From positions 123,601 to 187,600 of the forward strand of contig JADKDL010000008.1 in NCBI GenBank assembly GCA_016714605.1: DNA of 64,000 nt, in the 5' to 3' direction. The notes beneath the pieces were generated by a model. That model ran no database searches and was not told the origin of the DNA. It worked only from the letters and a program-made list of their open reading frames with translations. The stretch is from Bacteroidales bacterium. Lineage in GTDB: Bacteria; Bacteroidota; Bacteroidia; Bacteroidales; UBA1715. Numbering within the stretch: position 1 is the first letter of the stretch; each line of letters opens with the position of its first letter. Below, in pieces: positions 1 through 9,026 of the stretch. A program made the translations under genes and the position numbers.

Positions 1-814
1 AAATGCTTTGTCGAAGAATTCTTGATTTATTTCAGCTTGTTCGAAGTGAGATATAGACTCTATAGTAAATACATAGTCTGCATTGATTTTTTCGCTATTT
101 TCTTTTTCAGTTCCTATCAATGAAGCAACATCAGCTTCATTTCCGGTAGCTTTAAGCGGATTGTAAATTATTGTGTCATCAAGTTTTAATGAAATAAAAC
201 GAGCTTTAATTTCTTCGTCCTTAATTGAATTAATATATATTGATGCTGATTCGCGTACAATTCCGTCTGGCACAACATTTCCGGTTGAGTCAACTTCAAC
301 TAAAATACCTCTAACAATATCATTGTCTTTAACAATTTCGCCTTCACTATGAGCCAAATCTATTTCTTAAATAATCAATATGAGAAACCATCATTTCTTC
401 TTTTGCAGAAATTTTGTAATAATTGATAGAACTCACTAATGTTGTATCTAGATTAATTTGGGGTTTTAAGCCAATTTCAAACGCAAATTCGAAATTTTTA
501 TCATTTTCCCAGTTGATTGTTGCTTGTTGCTCTTCGCTTGGAATAGGCTGACCTAATATTTCTATTTTTTCAGTTTCAATATATTCATTCAATTTATCAT
601 ACACCAATTCATTTACAGTATCTACAAGAGCGTAGTGACCGTAAGTTTTTTTAATAATGCCCATAGGTGCTTTGCCGGGTCTAAATCCGTTTATAGATGC
701 TTTCTTTCTATAATCACTAAGAGCTTTATCAATTTTTCCACTATAATCACTCTCACTAATTTGAACTTTAAGAATAGCAGTTAAATCTCCACTCGCTTCT
801 CTAATAACACTCAT
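1..814 (-). CDS. tig: Trigger factor, ribosome-associated chaperone and prolyl isomerase (3' end beyond window; one frameshift)
   Basis: Trigger factor binds the ribosome exit tunnel and holds nascent chains. The N-terminal ribosome-binding domain is clear: a start reading MSVIREASGDL, then the family signature NGFRPGKAP around residue 43 that contacts the ribosome. I chose the Met at 814 over the one six bases upstream because it fits the family start. The first frame stops at 347-349 just after LRNRFG. From about 354 the next frame carries on with AHSEGEIVKDNDIVRG and reads openly to base 1, so one gene is split by a one-base gain or two-base loss. The C-terminal domain lies outside the window. 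The lesion is probably a sequence error, since the continuation is fully conserved in style. Confidence 0.9.
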
Positions 815-837
815 AAACAATAATATTTAATATTTAG

Positions 838-877
838 AAAAAAAACCGCTTAAAAACATCTGTTTTAAAGCGGTTTT
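838..877 (-). terminator. Rho-independent terminator after tRNA-Leu
   Basis: On the minus strand an AAAACCGCTT/AAGCGGTTTT stem is followed by a run of eight T. It sits between the tRNA-Leu gene and tig, so it ends the tRNA transcript. Confidence 0.75.
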
Positions 878-884
878 GAAATTG

Positions 885-966
885 TGCGGATGGAGGGACT
901 CGAACCCGCACGTCGTGAGACACTAGATCCTAAGTCTAGCGCGGCTACCAATTACGCCACATCCGC
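885..966 (-). tRNA. tRNA-Leu (anticodon TAG)
   Basis: The minus strand reads GCGGATG at the 5' end, pairing with CATCCGC before an A discriminator base. The anticodon stem CTAGA/TCTAG encloses loop CTTAGGA, giving anticodon TAG, and the T arm reads CGGGTTCGAGTCCC. A long variable arm (TGTCTCACGACGTG region) marks a class II tRNA, as expected for leucine. CCA is not encoded. About 82 nt. Confidence 0.95.
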
Positions 967-1118
967 ATTATAATTTGGCGGCACAAAATTAGAAAGATTT
1001 TCTGTATTTAAAAATTATTTAGGCATTATTTTTATAAAAATTAAATTTATTTTTCTCATTATCTTTTAAATATCTCATATGCAATATTTTATGATGACTT
1101 TAAAAAATCATTGTAAAT

Positions 1119-1697
1119 TTATATTTTAGCTTTTTCTCTTTTTACTATTTCATCTCTTATTCTTGAAGCTCTTTCATAATCTTCTTCTAATACAGCAACG
1201 TCGAGCATTTCTTGTAATTCGTCAAAGTTGAATTGGGCAAATTCATTTTCAATAGTATTCTCAGTAGTTGATTTTACTTCTTTTTCAAGGTCAAGAACTA
1301 TTCCTGCACGTGTAATCACATCGGTGCTGGTAAATATCGGGCAACCAAAGCGAACAGCTAGAGCTACCGCATCTGAGGTGCGTGCGTCTATTTCTACTAT
1401 TTTTTTACCGTCAGAACAAACTATTTTACTGTAAAAAATGCCTTCTTGCAATTTGTAAATTATAACCTCTGTAATTCTAATGTCAAACGAATTTGCGAAG
1501 TTTAGAAATAAATCGTGAGTTAAAGGTCTTGGTGCTTTTAGATTTTCTAGTTGTATAGCAATTGCCTGTGCCTCTGCACCTCCTATAATTATAGGAATAC
1601 GTCTCTCGCCCTCTTCTTCTACAAGAATAAGAACATAAGCATTGTCTTGTGTTTGACTAAATGAAAGACCTAATATATTAAGTTTTACTTTTTGCAT
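1119..1697 (-). CDS. Bifunctional nuclease family protein with UvrB/UvrC motif
   Basis: A 192-residue protein. Residues about 1-135 match the BFN/DUF151 domain: an opening strand MQKVKLNILGLSFS, a central IPIIIGGAEAQAIAI block, and DARTSDAVALAVRFGCPIF. Characterised relatives have RNase and DNase activity, but the bacterial role is not firmly known. The last 40 residues (DELQEMLDVAVLEEDYERAS) form a UVR motif, a helical hairpin used for UvrA/UvrC-type contacts. BFN plus UVR is the normal architecture in Bacteroidota. A TATATTTG box lies about 60 bases upstream. The gene stands alone between tRNA-Leu and hemB. Confidence 0.85.
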   Translation of the reverse strand: MQKVKLNILGLSFSQTQDNAYVLILVEEEGERRIPIIIGGAEAQAIAIQLENLKAPRPLTHDLFLNFANSFDIRITEVIIYKLQEGIFYSKIVCSDGKKIVEIDARTSDAVALAVRFGCPIFTSTDVITRAGIVLDLEKEVKSTTENTIENEFAQFNFDELQEMLDVAVLEEDYERASRIRDEIVKREKAKI

Positions 1698-1757
1698 GTA
1701 AAAATTTTATCAATAAGCAGTTTTTTTTTGTACAAAAGAAAGATTCTTATTTTTTTT

Positions 1758-1765
1758 CAAATATA
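1758..1765 (-). promoter_or_regulatory. Bacteroidota -7 promoter element TATATTTG
   Basis: The minus strand carries TATATTTG, an exact fit to the Bacteroidota TAnnTTTG element, about 60 bases before the nuclease start codon. I see no convincing -33 box. Confidence 0.4.
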
Positions 1766-1834
1766 ACTAATCAATTTTTAAAATACGATAAGTACAAATT
1801 ATTTTGTAATTATGTTTTTAAATAGAATCGTTAT

Positions 1835-2812
1835 TTATTTCTTTAATAAGGCAAAATCTTTTGCAAAATATGAAATAATAATTCTTGCGCCTGCCCTTTT
1901 TATTGAAAGTAACATTTCTTGCATTGTTCTGTCATAATCGAGCCACCCGTTTTTAGCTGCAGCATGAAGCATTGCATACTCTCCACTTACGTTATATGCG
2001 GCTATTGGTACATCAAATCGTTCATTCAAAATATGAATTATATCTAAATAGGCTAATGCCGGTTTAACCATTATAAAATCAGCACCTTCAGCAATATCTA
2101 TCTCGGCTTCTATAATTGCTTCACGCTTGTTTGCCGGGTTCATCTGGTATGTTTTTTTATCGCCCGATTTGGGTGCTGAATCAAGTGCGTCTCTAAATGG
2201 TCCATAAAACGCACTTGCATATTTTGCAGTATAACTCATTATAGAGGTGTTTTGGTAGCCATTTTTATCAAGAGTTTGTCTAATTAAGCCTACTCTTCCA
2301 TCCATCATGTCTGAGGGTCCTATAATATCTATACCTGCTTGCGCTTGTGCTAATGACATTTTCGCTAAAATGGGTAAGGTTTTGTCATTATCAATTTGTC
2401 CATTTTGAAGGAATCCATCATGCCCATCGCTTGAATAGGGATCCATTGCCACATCGCTCATCAAACATATTTGAGGAAACCTTTTTTTTATTTCTGAAAT
2501 GGAATTTAGATAAAAGCAATTTTCTGAATAACTGTAACTTGCAGTAGTGTCTTTGTAAATTTCATTTATTACCGGAAACAGTACAAAATTATTCAAACCT
2601 AAAGCCACACAGTGTTCTATCTCTCTCAAAATATTATCTAAAGATAGTCTGAAAATATTTGGCATTGAGCCTATTTCGTCTTTTATATTATTTCCTTCGG
2701 TTATAAATAGTGGGAAAATAAAGTCTGTTATAGATATTGTAGTTTCTTGAGTAAGATTTCTGATTGATTCAGATTTTCTATTTCTACGTGGTCGTTTATA
2801 TGAATTATACAT
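1835..2812 (-). CDS. hemB: Porphobilinogen synthase (delta-aminolevulinate dehydratase)
   Basis: Condenses two 5-aminolevulinate molecules into porphobilinogen, the second common step of heme synthesis in the cytoplasm. At 325 residues it has full family length. The metal-site stretch reads DVAMDPYSSDGHDG: the Cys residues of zinc-type enzymes are replaced by Ala/Asp, which points to a magnesium-type enzyme. The two active-site lysines are visible in SYTAKYAS and in FIMVKPALAYLD, the latter being the Schiff-base lysine. The start MYNSYKRPRRNRKSESIR fits the family, which opens with an RPRR-type basic arm. No other heme gene is in the window. Confidence 0.95.
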   Translation of the reverse strand: MYNSYKRPRRNRKSESIRNLTQETTISITDFIFPLFITEGNNIKDEIGSMPNIFRLSLDNILREIEHCVALGLNNFVLFPVINEIYKDTTASYSYSENCFYLNSISEIKKRFPQICLMSDVAMDPYSSDGHDGFLQNGQIDNDKTLPILAKMSLAQAQAGIDIIGPSDMMDGRVGLIRQTLDKNGYQNTSIMSYTAKYASAFYGPFRDALDSAPKSGDKKTYQMNPANKREAIIEAEIDIAEGADFIMVKPALAYLDIIHILNERFDVPIAAYNVSGEYAMLHAAAKNGWLDYDRTMQEMLLSIKRAGARIIISYFAKDFALLKK

Positions 2813-2949
2813 AGGTTAGCAGGTATATATTCTTCTTTATAAAGGCTGATTAAGAGTAAAGGTTAATATTTTTGAGATGTTTTTTAGACATTATCATGAA
2901 TATATTTGGTTGATATTGAAGATAAGAGGCTAATTGTATGAAGTATAAT

Positions 2950-2991
2950 AAAAAAAATGAGGTTTACTTTTTAAAATAAACCTCATTTTTT
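2950..2991 (-). terminator. Terminator after lolA-like gene
   Basis: Stem AATGAGGTTTA/TAAACCTCATT with an A-rich left flank and a T run on both strands begins two bases past the lolA stop codon. It probably works in both directions. Confidence 0.8.
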
Positions 2992-2993
2992 AA

Positions 2994-3638
2994 TTATCTT
3001 AAATCTACAACTTCAACTCCCGGATATTTAGTTTTATCAAATACAAACAGTGCATCATTTAAAGCAACGTTTGGTTCGAATTTTTTAACATCAATTATAA
3101 ATCTGTTTTCGTCTTTGCTAAAGTATTGCAGTTGTACAATTTGACTCTTGTCTTTGTCTATATTTAAGCGTATTTTCGAATAGCTGGTTTTATCAACTTT
3201 TTCGGGAAATAAGTCAATTACATATAATGCTCTACCAGCTTCAAATCGTTCTTGTATGAATTTATATTTGAACCCTTTTTCGTAAATAGTAAGCATTGTA
3301 GCCGGATTGAAAACGTCTTCTCCACCCACTTCAACGGTAGAAATATTCACTTCATTTGCAGATTTCATAAATGTCCAAACTGTTTTGGCATCGCAGAAAA
3401 TAGTATTGCCCATGAATCCAAGTTTGTATTTTGAACCTTTAAGTTCAAGTGTGCCTTGTGAGCTTTCTTTTATATTTTCTTGAATATTCTCATGAGTAAG
3501 TAAATAATCAACCTTGATAGTGCTGTAAGATTTTGTTTTAGTAGAAACATTATCAAGTATTTGTTTCGCTTTTGCATCGTACTGAGCACTTAGTTTCATT
3601 ATACCTAGTACAAAAATTCCTAATAAAATTTTTTTCAT
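2994..3638 (-). CDS. LolA-like periplasmic lipoprotein carrier
   Basis: LolA carries lipoproteins from the inner membrane across the periplasm to the outer membrane. The 214-residue protein starts with a signal peptide (MKKILLGIFVLGIMKLSAQ, cleavage probably after SAQ). It has the LolA pattern: an early helix LDNVSTKTKSYSTIKVDY, a central GNTIFCDAKTVWTFMKSANEV strand pair, and YSKIRLNIDKDKSQIVQLQY near the end. It follows ftsK on the same strand with a 167-base gap, an arrangement common in Bacteroidota. Bacteroidota LolA homologues are divergent and not all have been shown to carry lipoproteins. Confidence 0.8.
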   Translation of the reverse strand: MKKILLGIFVLGIMKLSAQYDAKAKQILDNVSTKTKSYSTIKVDYLLTHENIQENIKESSQGTLELKGSKYKLGFMGNTIFCDAKTVWTFMKSANEVNISTVEVGGEDVFNPATMLTIYEKGFKYKFIQERFEAGRALYVIDLFPEKVDKTSYSKIRLNIDKDKSQIVQLQYFSKDENRFIIDVKKFEPNVALNDALFVFDKTKYPGVEVVDLR

Positions 3639-3805
3639 AATAATTATTTTTTTTAGTTTTCAATTGTAGTAAAAACAGTCGAAAAAATCATTTAAAATTA
3701 TACAAATGAATTTTTATTTTGCAGATGTAAAAAGAAATATGTGATTTTTCAAACAGTAAATATTTATATGTTTTAAACACAGATAATTATCTGTGTAGTT
3801 ATATC

Positions 3806-6076
3806 TTAAATTTTTCCGATATCTTTTAAGGTATTCAAGAATTGTTCCAAACTTATTATATCGGTATATAGCACCTGTCTAGCTTTGCTTCCCTCAAAAG
3901 CTCCAACTATGCCGGCATCTTCAAGCTGATCCATAATTCTACCGGCTCTATTGTAACCTATAGAAAGTTTTCTCTGAATGAGCGAAGTAGATCCTTGTTG
4001 ATGGTTTACAATTATCTTGGCTGCATCTTCAAACGATTTGTCGTATCTGTCGAAAGACTCTCTTGAACTATTGTCGTTGCTATCGTCGCCTGAATATTCG
4101 GGAAGTGGAAATGCCTCGCCAAAGCTTTGTTGGTCGCCAATAAAGTCTGTTAGTTTTTCTATTTCAGGTGTGTCTATAAACGCACACTGCACCCTCACTA
4201 ATTCACTCCCTTGCGAAATGAGCATATCTCCTTTACCAATGAGCTGATTGGCTCCAGGACAGTCGAGAATTGTGCGCGAATCCATACTTGATTGCACTCT
4301 GAAAGCTATACGAGCAGGGAAGTTGGCTTTTATGACACCGGTTATGATATTTGTTGTAGGTCTTTGGGTTGCTATAATTAAGTGAATGCCAATAGCTCTA
4401 GCCAACTGAGCCAAACGAGCAAGTGGTAATTCTACTTCTTTGCCTGCTGTCATAATTAAGTCGGCAAACTCATCAATAACGACAACGATAAATGGCATAA
4501 ACCGATGACCTTTTTCCGGATTTAGTCTTCTTTTAATGAATCTGGAATTATATTCTGTAATATTTCTTAGCTTAGCAGCTTTCAGTAATTCATAACGTTC
4601 ATCCATCTCAATACAGAGAGAATTTAGTGTGTTTACTACCTTTTGAGTATCGGTAATAATTGCTTCTTCTTCGCCAGGAAGTTTTGCTAAAAAGTGATTT
4701 TCAATTTTTTGATATAGAGTTAATTCCACCTTTTTAGGATCTATCAGAACAAATTTGAGTTGAGATGGGTGTTTTTTATATATCAATGAGGATAGAATAG
4801 CATTTAACCCTACAGATTTTCCTTGACCGGTAGCACCCGCTACAAGCAAATGCGGCATTTTGGCAAGATTAAAAACAAAGGTTTCATTTTGAATTGTTTT
4901 TCCAATTGCAACAGGTAATTCAAATTTTGATTCTTGAAATACTTTTGAAGCTAGAATTGATCGCATTGAAACAATTTTAGGTTTCAAGTTTGGTACTTCA
5001 ATACCTATTGTTCCCTTGCCCGGCATAGGTGCTATAATTCTAATACCTAGGGCTGATAGGCTCAGAGCAATGTCGTCTTCAAGACTCCTGATTTTTGAAA
5101 TTCTTGTTCCGGGAGCAGGTACTATCTCATATAATGTAATCGTTGGTCCAATGGTCGCAAAAATTTTCGTTATGCTGATTTTATAATGTTCAAGAGTTTC
5201 AACAATTTTATTTTTATTTGCTTCAAGTTCAGATTTACTTACTTCAGAATTGTCTGATTGGTGATCTTCAAGCAAATCGAGTCGAGGAAATTGATAATGA
5301 GCCAATTCCATTGTTGGGTCATAATCTCCGTAAGCTTCATAGTTTGTAAAATCGGAGGTTTCTTCTTCTGTTTGATTAATATCAAAATCAAGATCTTCAT
5401 TTTCTAGTTGTTCTGAAATAATTTCCTTCTCAACTATATTTTCTGCTAATTCTTCTTCTTTGGGTTGGGTTACTATAACCAATCCATCTATCTCCTCTTC
5501 GTAGTTGGTTTTAACTTCCAGTAACTCCTCGTTTACATTCAATTCAATATAATCATCATCATTTTCTTCTATCTCTTCTTTTATGTTAAGATCAGAGTCT
5601 TCTGTGCCAAAATAACCTCCTAGATTAGCATTCCAAGTACCACCAAATGCAAATCCAATACTTATGGAAACGATAAGAGTGATAGCTGCTGCATGAAGTA
5701 AAGCCCATCTAAATGGTAGTAAGTTTATCTTAAGTAATTTAAAACCAAGCAATATAAATATGAAAATGAATGAAAATGAACCAATTCCAAACCAATCGTG
5801 AATAAATTTTTTTGATAATACTGCACCTATTTTTGCACCCCAGTTGGTTACGGTAACTTCTGTTGAGAACATGAAGTTCCAAAATGAATTATAATTTAAC
5901 ACACTTTGATCTTCATCCCAAGTGAAAAAGAACGAAAAAAATGAAAGTGCAAGAACCAAAGAAAAACTCAAGAAAATCATTCCCATTACTATGGAAAATC
6001 GTTCGTCTTTTCTAAATTGTATGATGCTGACAATCTTTTCAGAAAGTTTCGGTTTTTCCTTTTTATCTGAACTCAT
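3806..6076 (-). CDS. ftsK: DNA translocase FtsK/SpoIIIE
   Basis: A septal, membrane-anchored motor that pumps chromosome ends apart at division. It has 756 residues. Residues 1-150 hold about four membrane segments, followed by a very acidic linker (about 155-250). The motor domain has a Walker A site (GATGQGKSVGLN, about residue 410) and Walker B (VVVIDEFADLI), and ATQRPTTNIITGVIKANFP follows. The C-terminal winged-helix gamma domain reads SIGYNRAGRIMDQLEDAGIVG and would recognise KOPS-type polar sequences. The start gives the hydrophilic MSSDKKEKPK head. It is followed by lolA. Confidence 0.95.
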   Translation of the reverse strand: MSSDKKEKPKLSEKIVSIIQFRKDERFSIVMGMIFLSFSLVLALSFFSFFFTWDEDQSVLNYNSFWNFMFSTEVTVTNWGAKIGAVLSKKFIHDWFGIGSFSFIFIFILLGFKLLKINLLPFRWALLHAAAITLIVSISIGFAFGGTWNANLGGYFGTEDSDLNIKEEIEENDDDYIELNVNEELLEVKTNYEEEIDGLVIVTQPKEEELAENIVEKEIISEQLENEDLDFDINQTEEETSDFTNYEAYGDYDPTMELAHYQFPRLDLLEDHQSDNSEVSKSELEANKNKIVETLEHYKISITKIFATIGPTITLYEIVPAPGTRISKIRSLEDDIALSLSALGIRIIAPMPGKGTIGIEVPNLKPKIVSMRSILASKVFQESKFELPVAIGKTIQNETFVFNLAKMPHLLVAGATGQGKSVGLNAILSSLIYKKHPSQLKFVLIDPKKVELTLYQKIENHFLAKLPGEEEAIITDTQKVVNTLNSLCIEMDERYELLKAAKLRNITEYNSRFIKRRLNPEKGHRFMPFIVVVIDEFADLIMTAGKEVELPLARLAQLARAIGIHLIIATQRPTTNIITGVIKANFPARIAFRVQSSMDSRTILDCPGANQLIGKGDMLISQGSELVRVQCAFIDTPEIEKLTDFIGDQQSFGEAFPLPEYSGDDSNDNSSRESFDRYDKSFEDAAKIIVNHQQGSTSLIQRKLSIGYNRAGRIMDQLEDAGIVGAFEGSKARQVLYTDIISLEQFLNTLKDIGKI

Positions 6077-6106
6077 AATACTTACTTGGTAGTGAAAAAG
6101 TAGAGA

Positions 6107-6799
6107 CTATTTTCCGGAATTTTGGAGTATTCCTTTTATTGTTTTGTATAACTCTTCGGGTGTGGTTTTATTATAACCTTCAGGTATGCTGAATTCTTCA
6201 AATTTCACCTCTTCAAATTTCACCTCTCTCAAGGTAATATGCATTGAAATGCCCATGAGTTTCACTCTAAAATCTAGTGGAACGCCTTTGATATCGCGGT
6301 AAGGATTATTCCAATTAGGATTTTCGACGTTTAAGTCTGTAGTATAAAAGAGATCAAAAGGAGCTAACGAGTTGTCTTTAAAAGTAACATGAACTTTTTT
6401 TGCTTTTAAACCCATGATTTCTTTGGTTTCTTTGGTTTCTTCCAGAACCATATTGGGGAATTCGTCAAATCCTATAGTTGGTTCTCCATGCTTGGTAGAA
6501 CAATAGTACTTTTCATTCATTAATTTGAATAGAATTGTATTTTCTTTCGTTTCAGAATTTGATATATATGCTGCAAGAAAAAAACCGATAAAACTCATCA
6601 TGCTTTTAGAACTGCCGTCTTTGAAGTAATAACTCATAGTATTAGGCAGTAAGCTAATTACAGAATTATTCTTCTTTTCTTCCTCGTCGTATTCAATCTG
6701 ATACTTTAAAACACCTTCATCTTCGCCAGAACTCATACAACCTGTGAATTGCACAAGAGCCAGTAATATGAAGTATTTTATTATAATTTGCTTTTTCAT
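6107..6799 (-). CDS. Predicted lipoprotein of unknown function
   Basis: About 230 residues. I chose the Met at 6799 because it gives a clean lipoprotein signal peptide, MKKQIIIKYFILLALVQFTGC, with the lipobox cysteine at residue 21; the Met 15 bases upstream adds MLESL. The mature part is beta-rich and contains a passage like the DUF4412-type group (MGLKAKKVHVTF, ETKEIMGLKAK), which in other Bacteroidota proteins is periplasmic. A short direct repeat, EVKFEEVKFEEF, lies near residue 200. It ends 30 bases upstream of ftsK on the same strand and may be co-transcribed. Function not recognised. Confidence 0.7.
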   Translation of the reverse strand: MKKQIIIKYFILLALVQFTGCMSSGEDEGVLKYQIEYDEEEKKNNSVISLLPNTMSYYFKDGSSKSMMSFIGFFLAAYISNSETKENTILFKLMNEKYYCSTKHGEPTIGFDEFPNMVLEETKETKEIMGLKAKKVHVTFKDNSLAPFDLFYTTDLNVENPNWNNPYRDIKGVPLDFRVKLMGISMHITLREVKFEEVKFEEFSIPEGYNKTTPEELYKTIKGILQNSGK

Positions 6800-6937
6800 C
6801 AAGCTTTCCAGCATTTCCTGTTCCTTACTATTCTATTTTTCTGCGAACAAAAATATAAAATATATTTGGATTAATGAACCTATTGTTTTTTTTTTAAAAT
6901 AATACTACAATATTTATGAAGTGCTCATAAAAGAATT

Positions 6938-6976
6938 GAGGGTAAGGGTTCCTGTTTTTTTATTTTCCTTACCCTT
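6938..6976 (-). terminator. Possible terminator after phosphofructokinase
   Basis: Arms GGGTAAGG (6940-6947) and CCTTACCC (6967-6974) form an 8-bp stem about 10 bases past the pfkA stop. The loop is long and the T run in the minus direction is weak. Confidence 0.35.
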
Positions 6977-6985
6977 AAATATATA

Positions 6986-8311
6986 TTATTTACTGTTTTT
7001 CATGCTGTGCGGCTGTCCGGTAGCTTCAAGAACACTCCACCAAAGGTCGTCTTCTAAGTTTACTTTTTTTCTTTCTTTTGTTGCTTGAGCTATAGGCAAA
7101 AGGGTGAATGAATTCTTCCAACAACCAACCACAAATCCGGTTCGTCCTGCCATAGCAGCATGAACTGCATTTTGTGCTAATTGAAAACAGAATTTACTGT
7201 CGTTAGCATTTGCCGGTGAACTTCTTAGTATATAACTAGGATCTATATATTTAAGAGAATGCGGAATGCCCACTCCTGTTAGGTATTCATGAATTTTATC
7301 TCTTATATAAAGACCAATATCTTCATATGCTGTATTTCCAGATGCGTCTTTTATATTTTTGCTGTGTTCAAAGAAAAACTGTCCGGCACCTTCGGCTACT
7401 GCTATGAGAACGTGATGCTTTCTTTCAAGACGATTTCTAAGTACTGTTAAGAATCCGTTTGGCCCATCAAGATCAAAATCCATTTCCGGAATTATTACAT
7501 AATTCACATCAGGACTTGCTAAAGCTGCATTTGCTGCTATAAAGCCAGAATCTCTACCCATTAGTTTTACTATTGCAATTCCGTTATATGCACCTTTTGC
7601 CTCATAATGAGCATCTGTAAGGATGTTCATTGCAATAGAAAATGAGGTTTCAAAACCAAATGATCGTTCTATAAAATTAATGTCGTTGTCTATTGTTTTT
7701 GGGATGCCAGCTATTGAAATTTTTAAATCTCTCCTTTTTATCTCTTCATAAATAGCTTGTGCACCTCTTAGTGTTCCATCGCCGCCAATTGCAAATAGTA
7801 TATTTATGCTTAAGCGTTCAAGTGTATCTACAATGATATCAACTGGTTGGTTGCCTCTAGAAGAGCCAAGCATTGAGCCTCCGTCTTTATGAATATCATC
7901 TACAATATCGGGAGTTAGTTCGATATAAGGTAAATTGTTTTCAGGAACAAAACCTGCGTAACCATATTGTATTCCATATATTCTTCTTACCTGATAGCGA
8001 GACCACATATGATTAACAACGCTTCTTATTACATTGTTTAATCCCGGACATAAGCCACCGCAGGTAACAATTGCAACTTTTGTCTTGGCCGGTTCGAAAT
8101 AAATAAATTCTTTGGGTCCTGCTTTTTCGAACGAAAGGGGGTCTAATCCTTTGGCAATATCTTCTTTTACTTGATTTACAGATGTGTCATACAATACTCT
8201 TTCGTCGTCTTGAATGAAATCAAATATTCCATCTCCTTTTACGGTTGAAATCTGAATAGGCGATTTAATGGTACACTTTCCAAGTGTAGGAACGATAAAA
8301 TCTTTATTCAT
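6986..8311 (-). CDS. pfkA: 6-phosphofructokinase, long plant-like/PPi-type clade
   Basis: Phosphorylates fructose 6-phosphate, the committed step of glycolysis. It has 441 residues, longer than the 320-residue E. coli type, and belongs to the group that includes plant ATP-PFKs and PPi-PFKs. GGDGTLRGA holds Gly at the position that is Asp in true PPi enzymes. The next motif reads GIPKTIDNDI, with the Lys that is Gly in E. coli. This Gly/Lys pair is typical of ATP-using members of the long clade, so ATP is the likelier donor, though donor choice cannot be settled from sequence. MGRDSGFIAA and PEMDFD also match. A small esterase gene lies 16 bases upstream on the same strand. Confidence 0.9.
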   Translation of the reverse strand: MNKDFIVPTLGKCTIKSPIQISTVKGDGIFDFIQDDERVLYDTSVNQVKEDIAKGLDPLSFEKAGPKEFIYFEPAKTKVAIVTCGGLCPGLNNVIRSVVNHMWSRYQVRRIYGIQYGYAGFVPENNLPYIELTPDIVDDIHKDGGSMLGSSRGNQPVDIIVDTLERLSINILFAIGGDGTLRGAQAIYEEIKRRDLKISIAGIPKTIDNDINFIERSFGFETSFSIAMNILTDAHYEAKGAYNGIAIVKLMGRDSGFIAANAALASPDVNYVIIPEMDFDLDGPNGFLTVLRNRLERKHHVLIAVAEGAGQFFFEHSKNIKDASGNTAYEDIGLYIRDKIHEYLTGVGIPHSLKYIDPSYILRSSPANANDSKFCFQLAQNAVHAAMAGRTGFVVGCWKNSFTLLPIAQATKERKKVNLEDDLWWSVLEATGQPHSMKNSK

Positions 8312-8327
8312 AAGATATCTTAATTGT

Positions 8328-8810
8328 TTAATTAATAAAATCTAAATAGTAAAACAGGGCTGTTTCCAAATCATCGGCAGATAATTGATGAGCTGTTTCC
8401 TCTAAAGTAATGCAATGAATTGCCGGTCCGGTAAATTCTATTACTTCACTCATTTTAACAATTTCATCATTCTCACCAAATACAAAAAGTTGCTTTGAAT
8501 GGCTTTTTTCTTTTTCGTAATTGGTAATAGGAATTATTTGTTCGCACAATTCATGACCAATGGCAGGATTAAGCAAAATAGCCGGAAGTGTGTATTTGTT
8601 TGATAACCAATATGCCATTCTTCCGCCCATAGAACTTCCTATGAGTAAATCAGGATTGTGTTTGTTGATTAGTGATTCGAAAAAAACGGGTTCCTTTTCT
8701 CTGTAATTTATAATTGGGGCAATAACTTCAAATTCGAATTTTTCAAAAACTTCTTGTTTTTCTGAGGTTAATCCAAGAGAATCTAAACCATGTAAATATA
8801 ATATTTTCAT
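8328..8810 (-). CDS. YqiA/UPF0227-like small alpha/beta hydrolase
   Basis: A 160-residue compact alpha/beta hydrolase. It opens with ILYLHGLDS (oxyanion strand). The nucleophile elbow is GSSMGG with Ser around residue 60, the likely acid is in FGENDEIV, and the histidine is in EETAHQLS near the end. This matches the UPF0227/YqiA esterase family, whose E. coli member cleaves short acyl esters in vitro; the native substrate is unknown. It precedes the phosphofructokinase gene by 16 bases and is probably co-transcribed. Confidence 0.8.
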   Translation of the reverse strand: MKILYLHGLDSLGLTSEKQEVFEKFEFEVIAPIINYREKEPVFFESLINKHNPDLLIGSSMGGRMAYWLSNKYTLPAILLNPAIGHELCEQIIPITNYEKEKSHSKQLFVFGENDEIVKMSEVIEFTGPAIHCITLEETAHQLSADDLETALFYYLDFIN

Positions 8811-8976
8811 GCTGTTGTAAAATTTAGACTGTATGAAATTCTGGTAACGATTTAAAAAACTCCCAATGTTGCAATAATACTACTAAATACAATGTAAATT
8901 GTAAGCATTTCCATGTATTTTGGATTTTTATCTATTTGATATTCTTATTTACGCAATTCTACAACTATTTGTAAAG

Positions 8977-9004
8977 TTTGAATCGTTTTTTTAATGTAAT
9001 TTTA
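8977..9004 (+). promoter_or_regulatory. Possible promoter for the propeller/barrel gene
   Basis: TTTG (8977-8980) and TAATTTTA (8997-9004), spaced 16 bases apart, lie just before the 9027 start codon. The -7 box is imperfect at its last base and spacing is short, so confidence is low. Confidence 0.3.
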
Positions 9005-9026
9005 CACCCATAAATACTGTTAATAA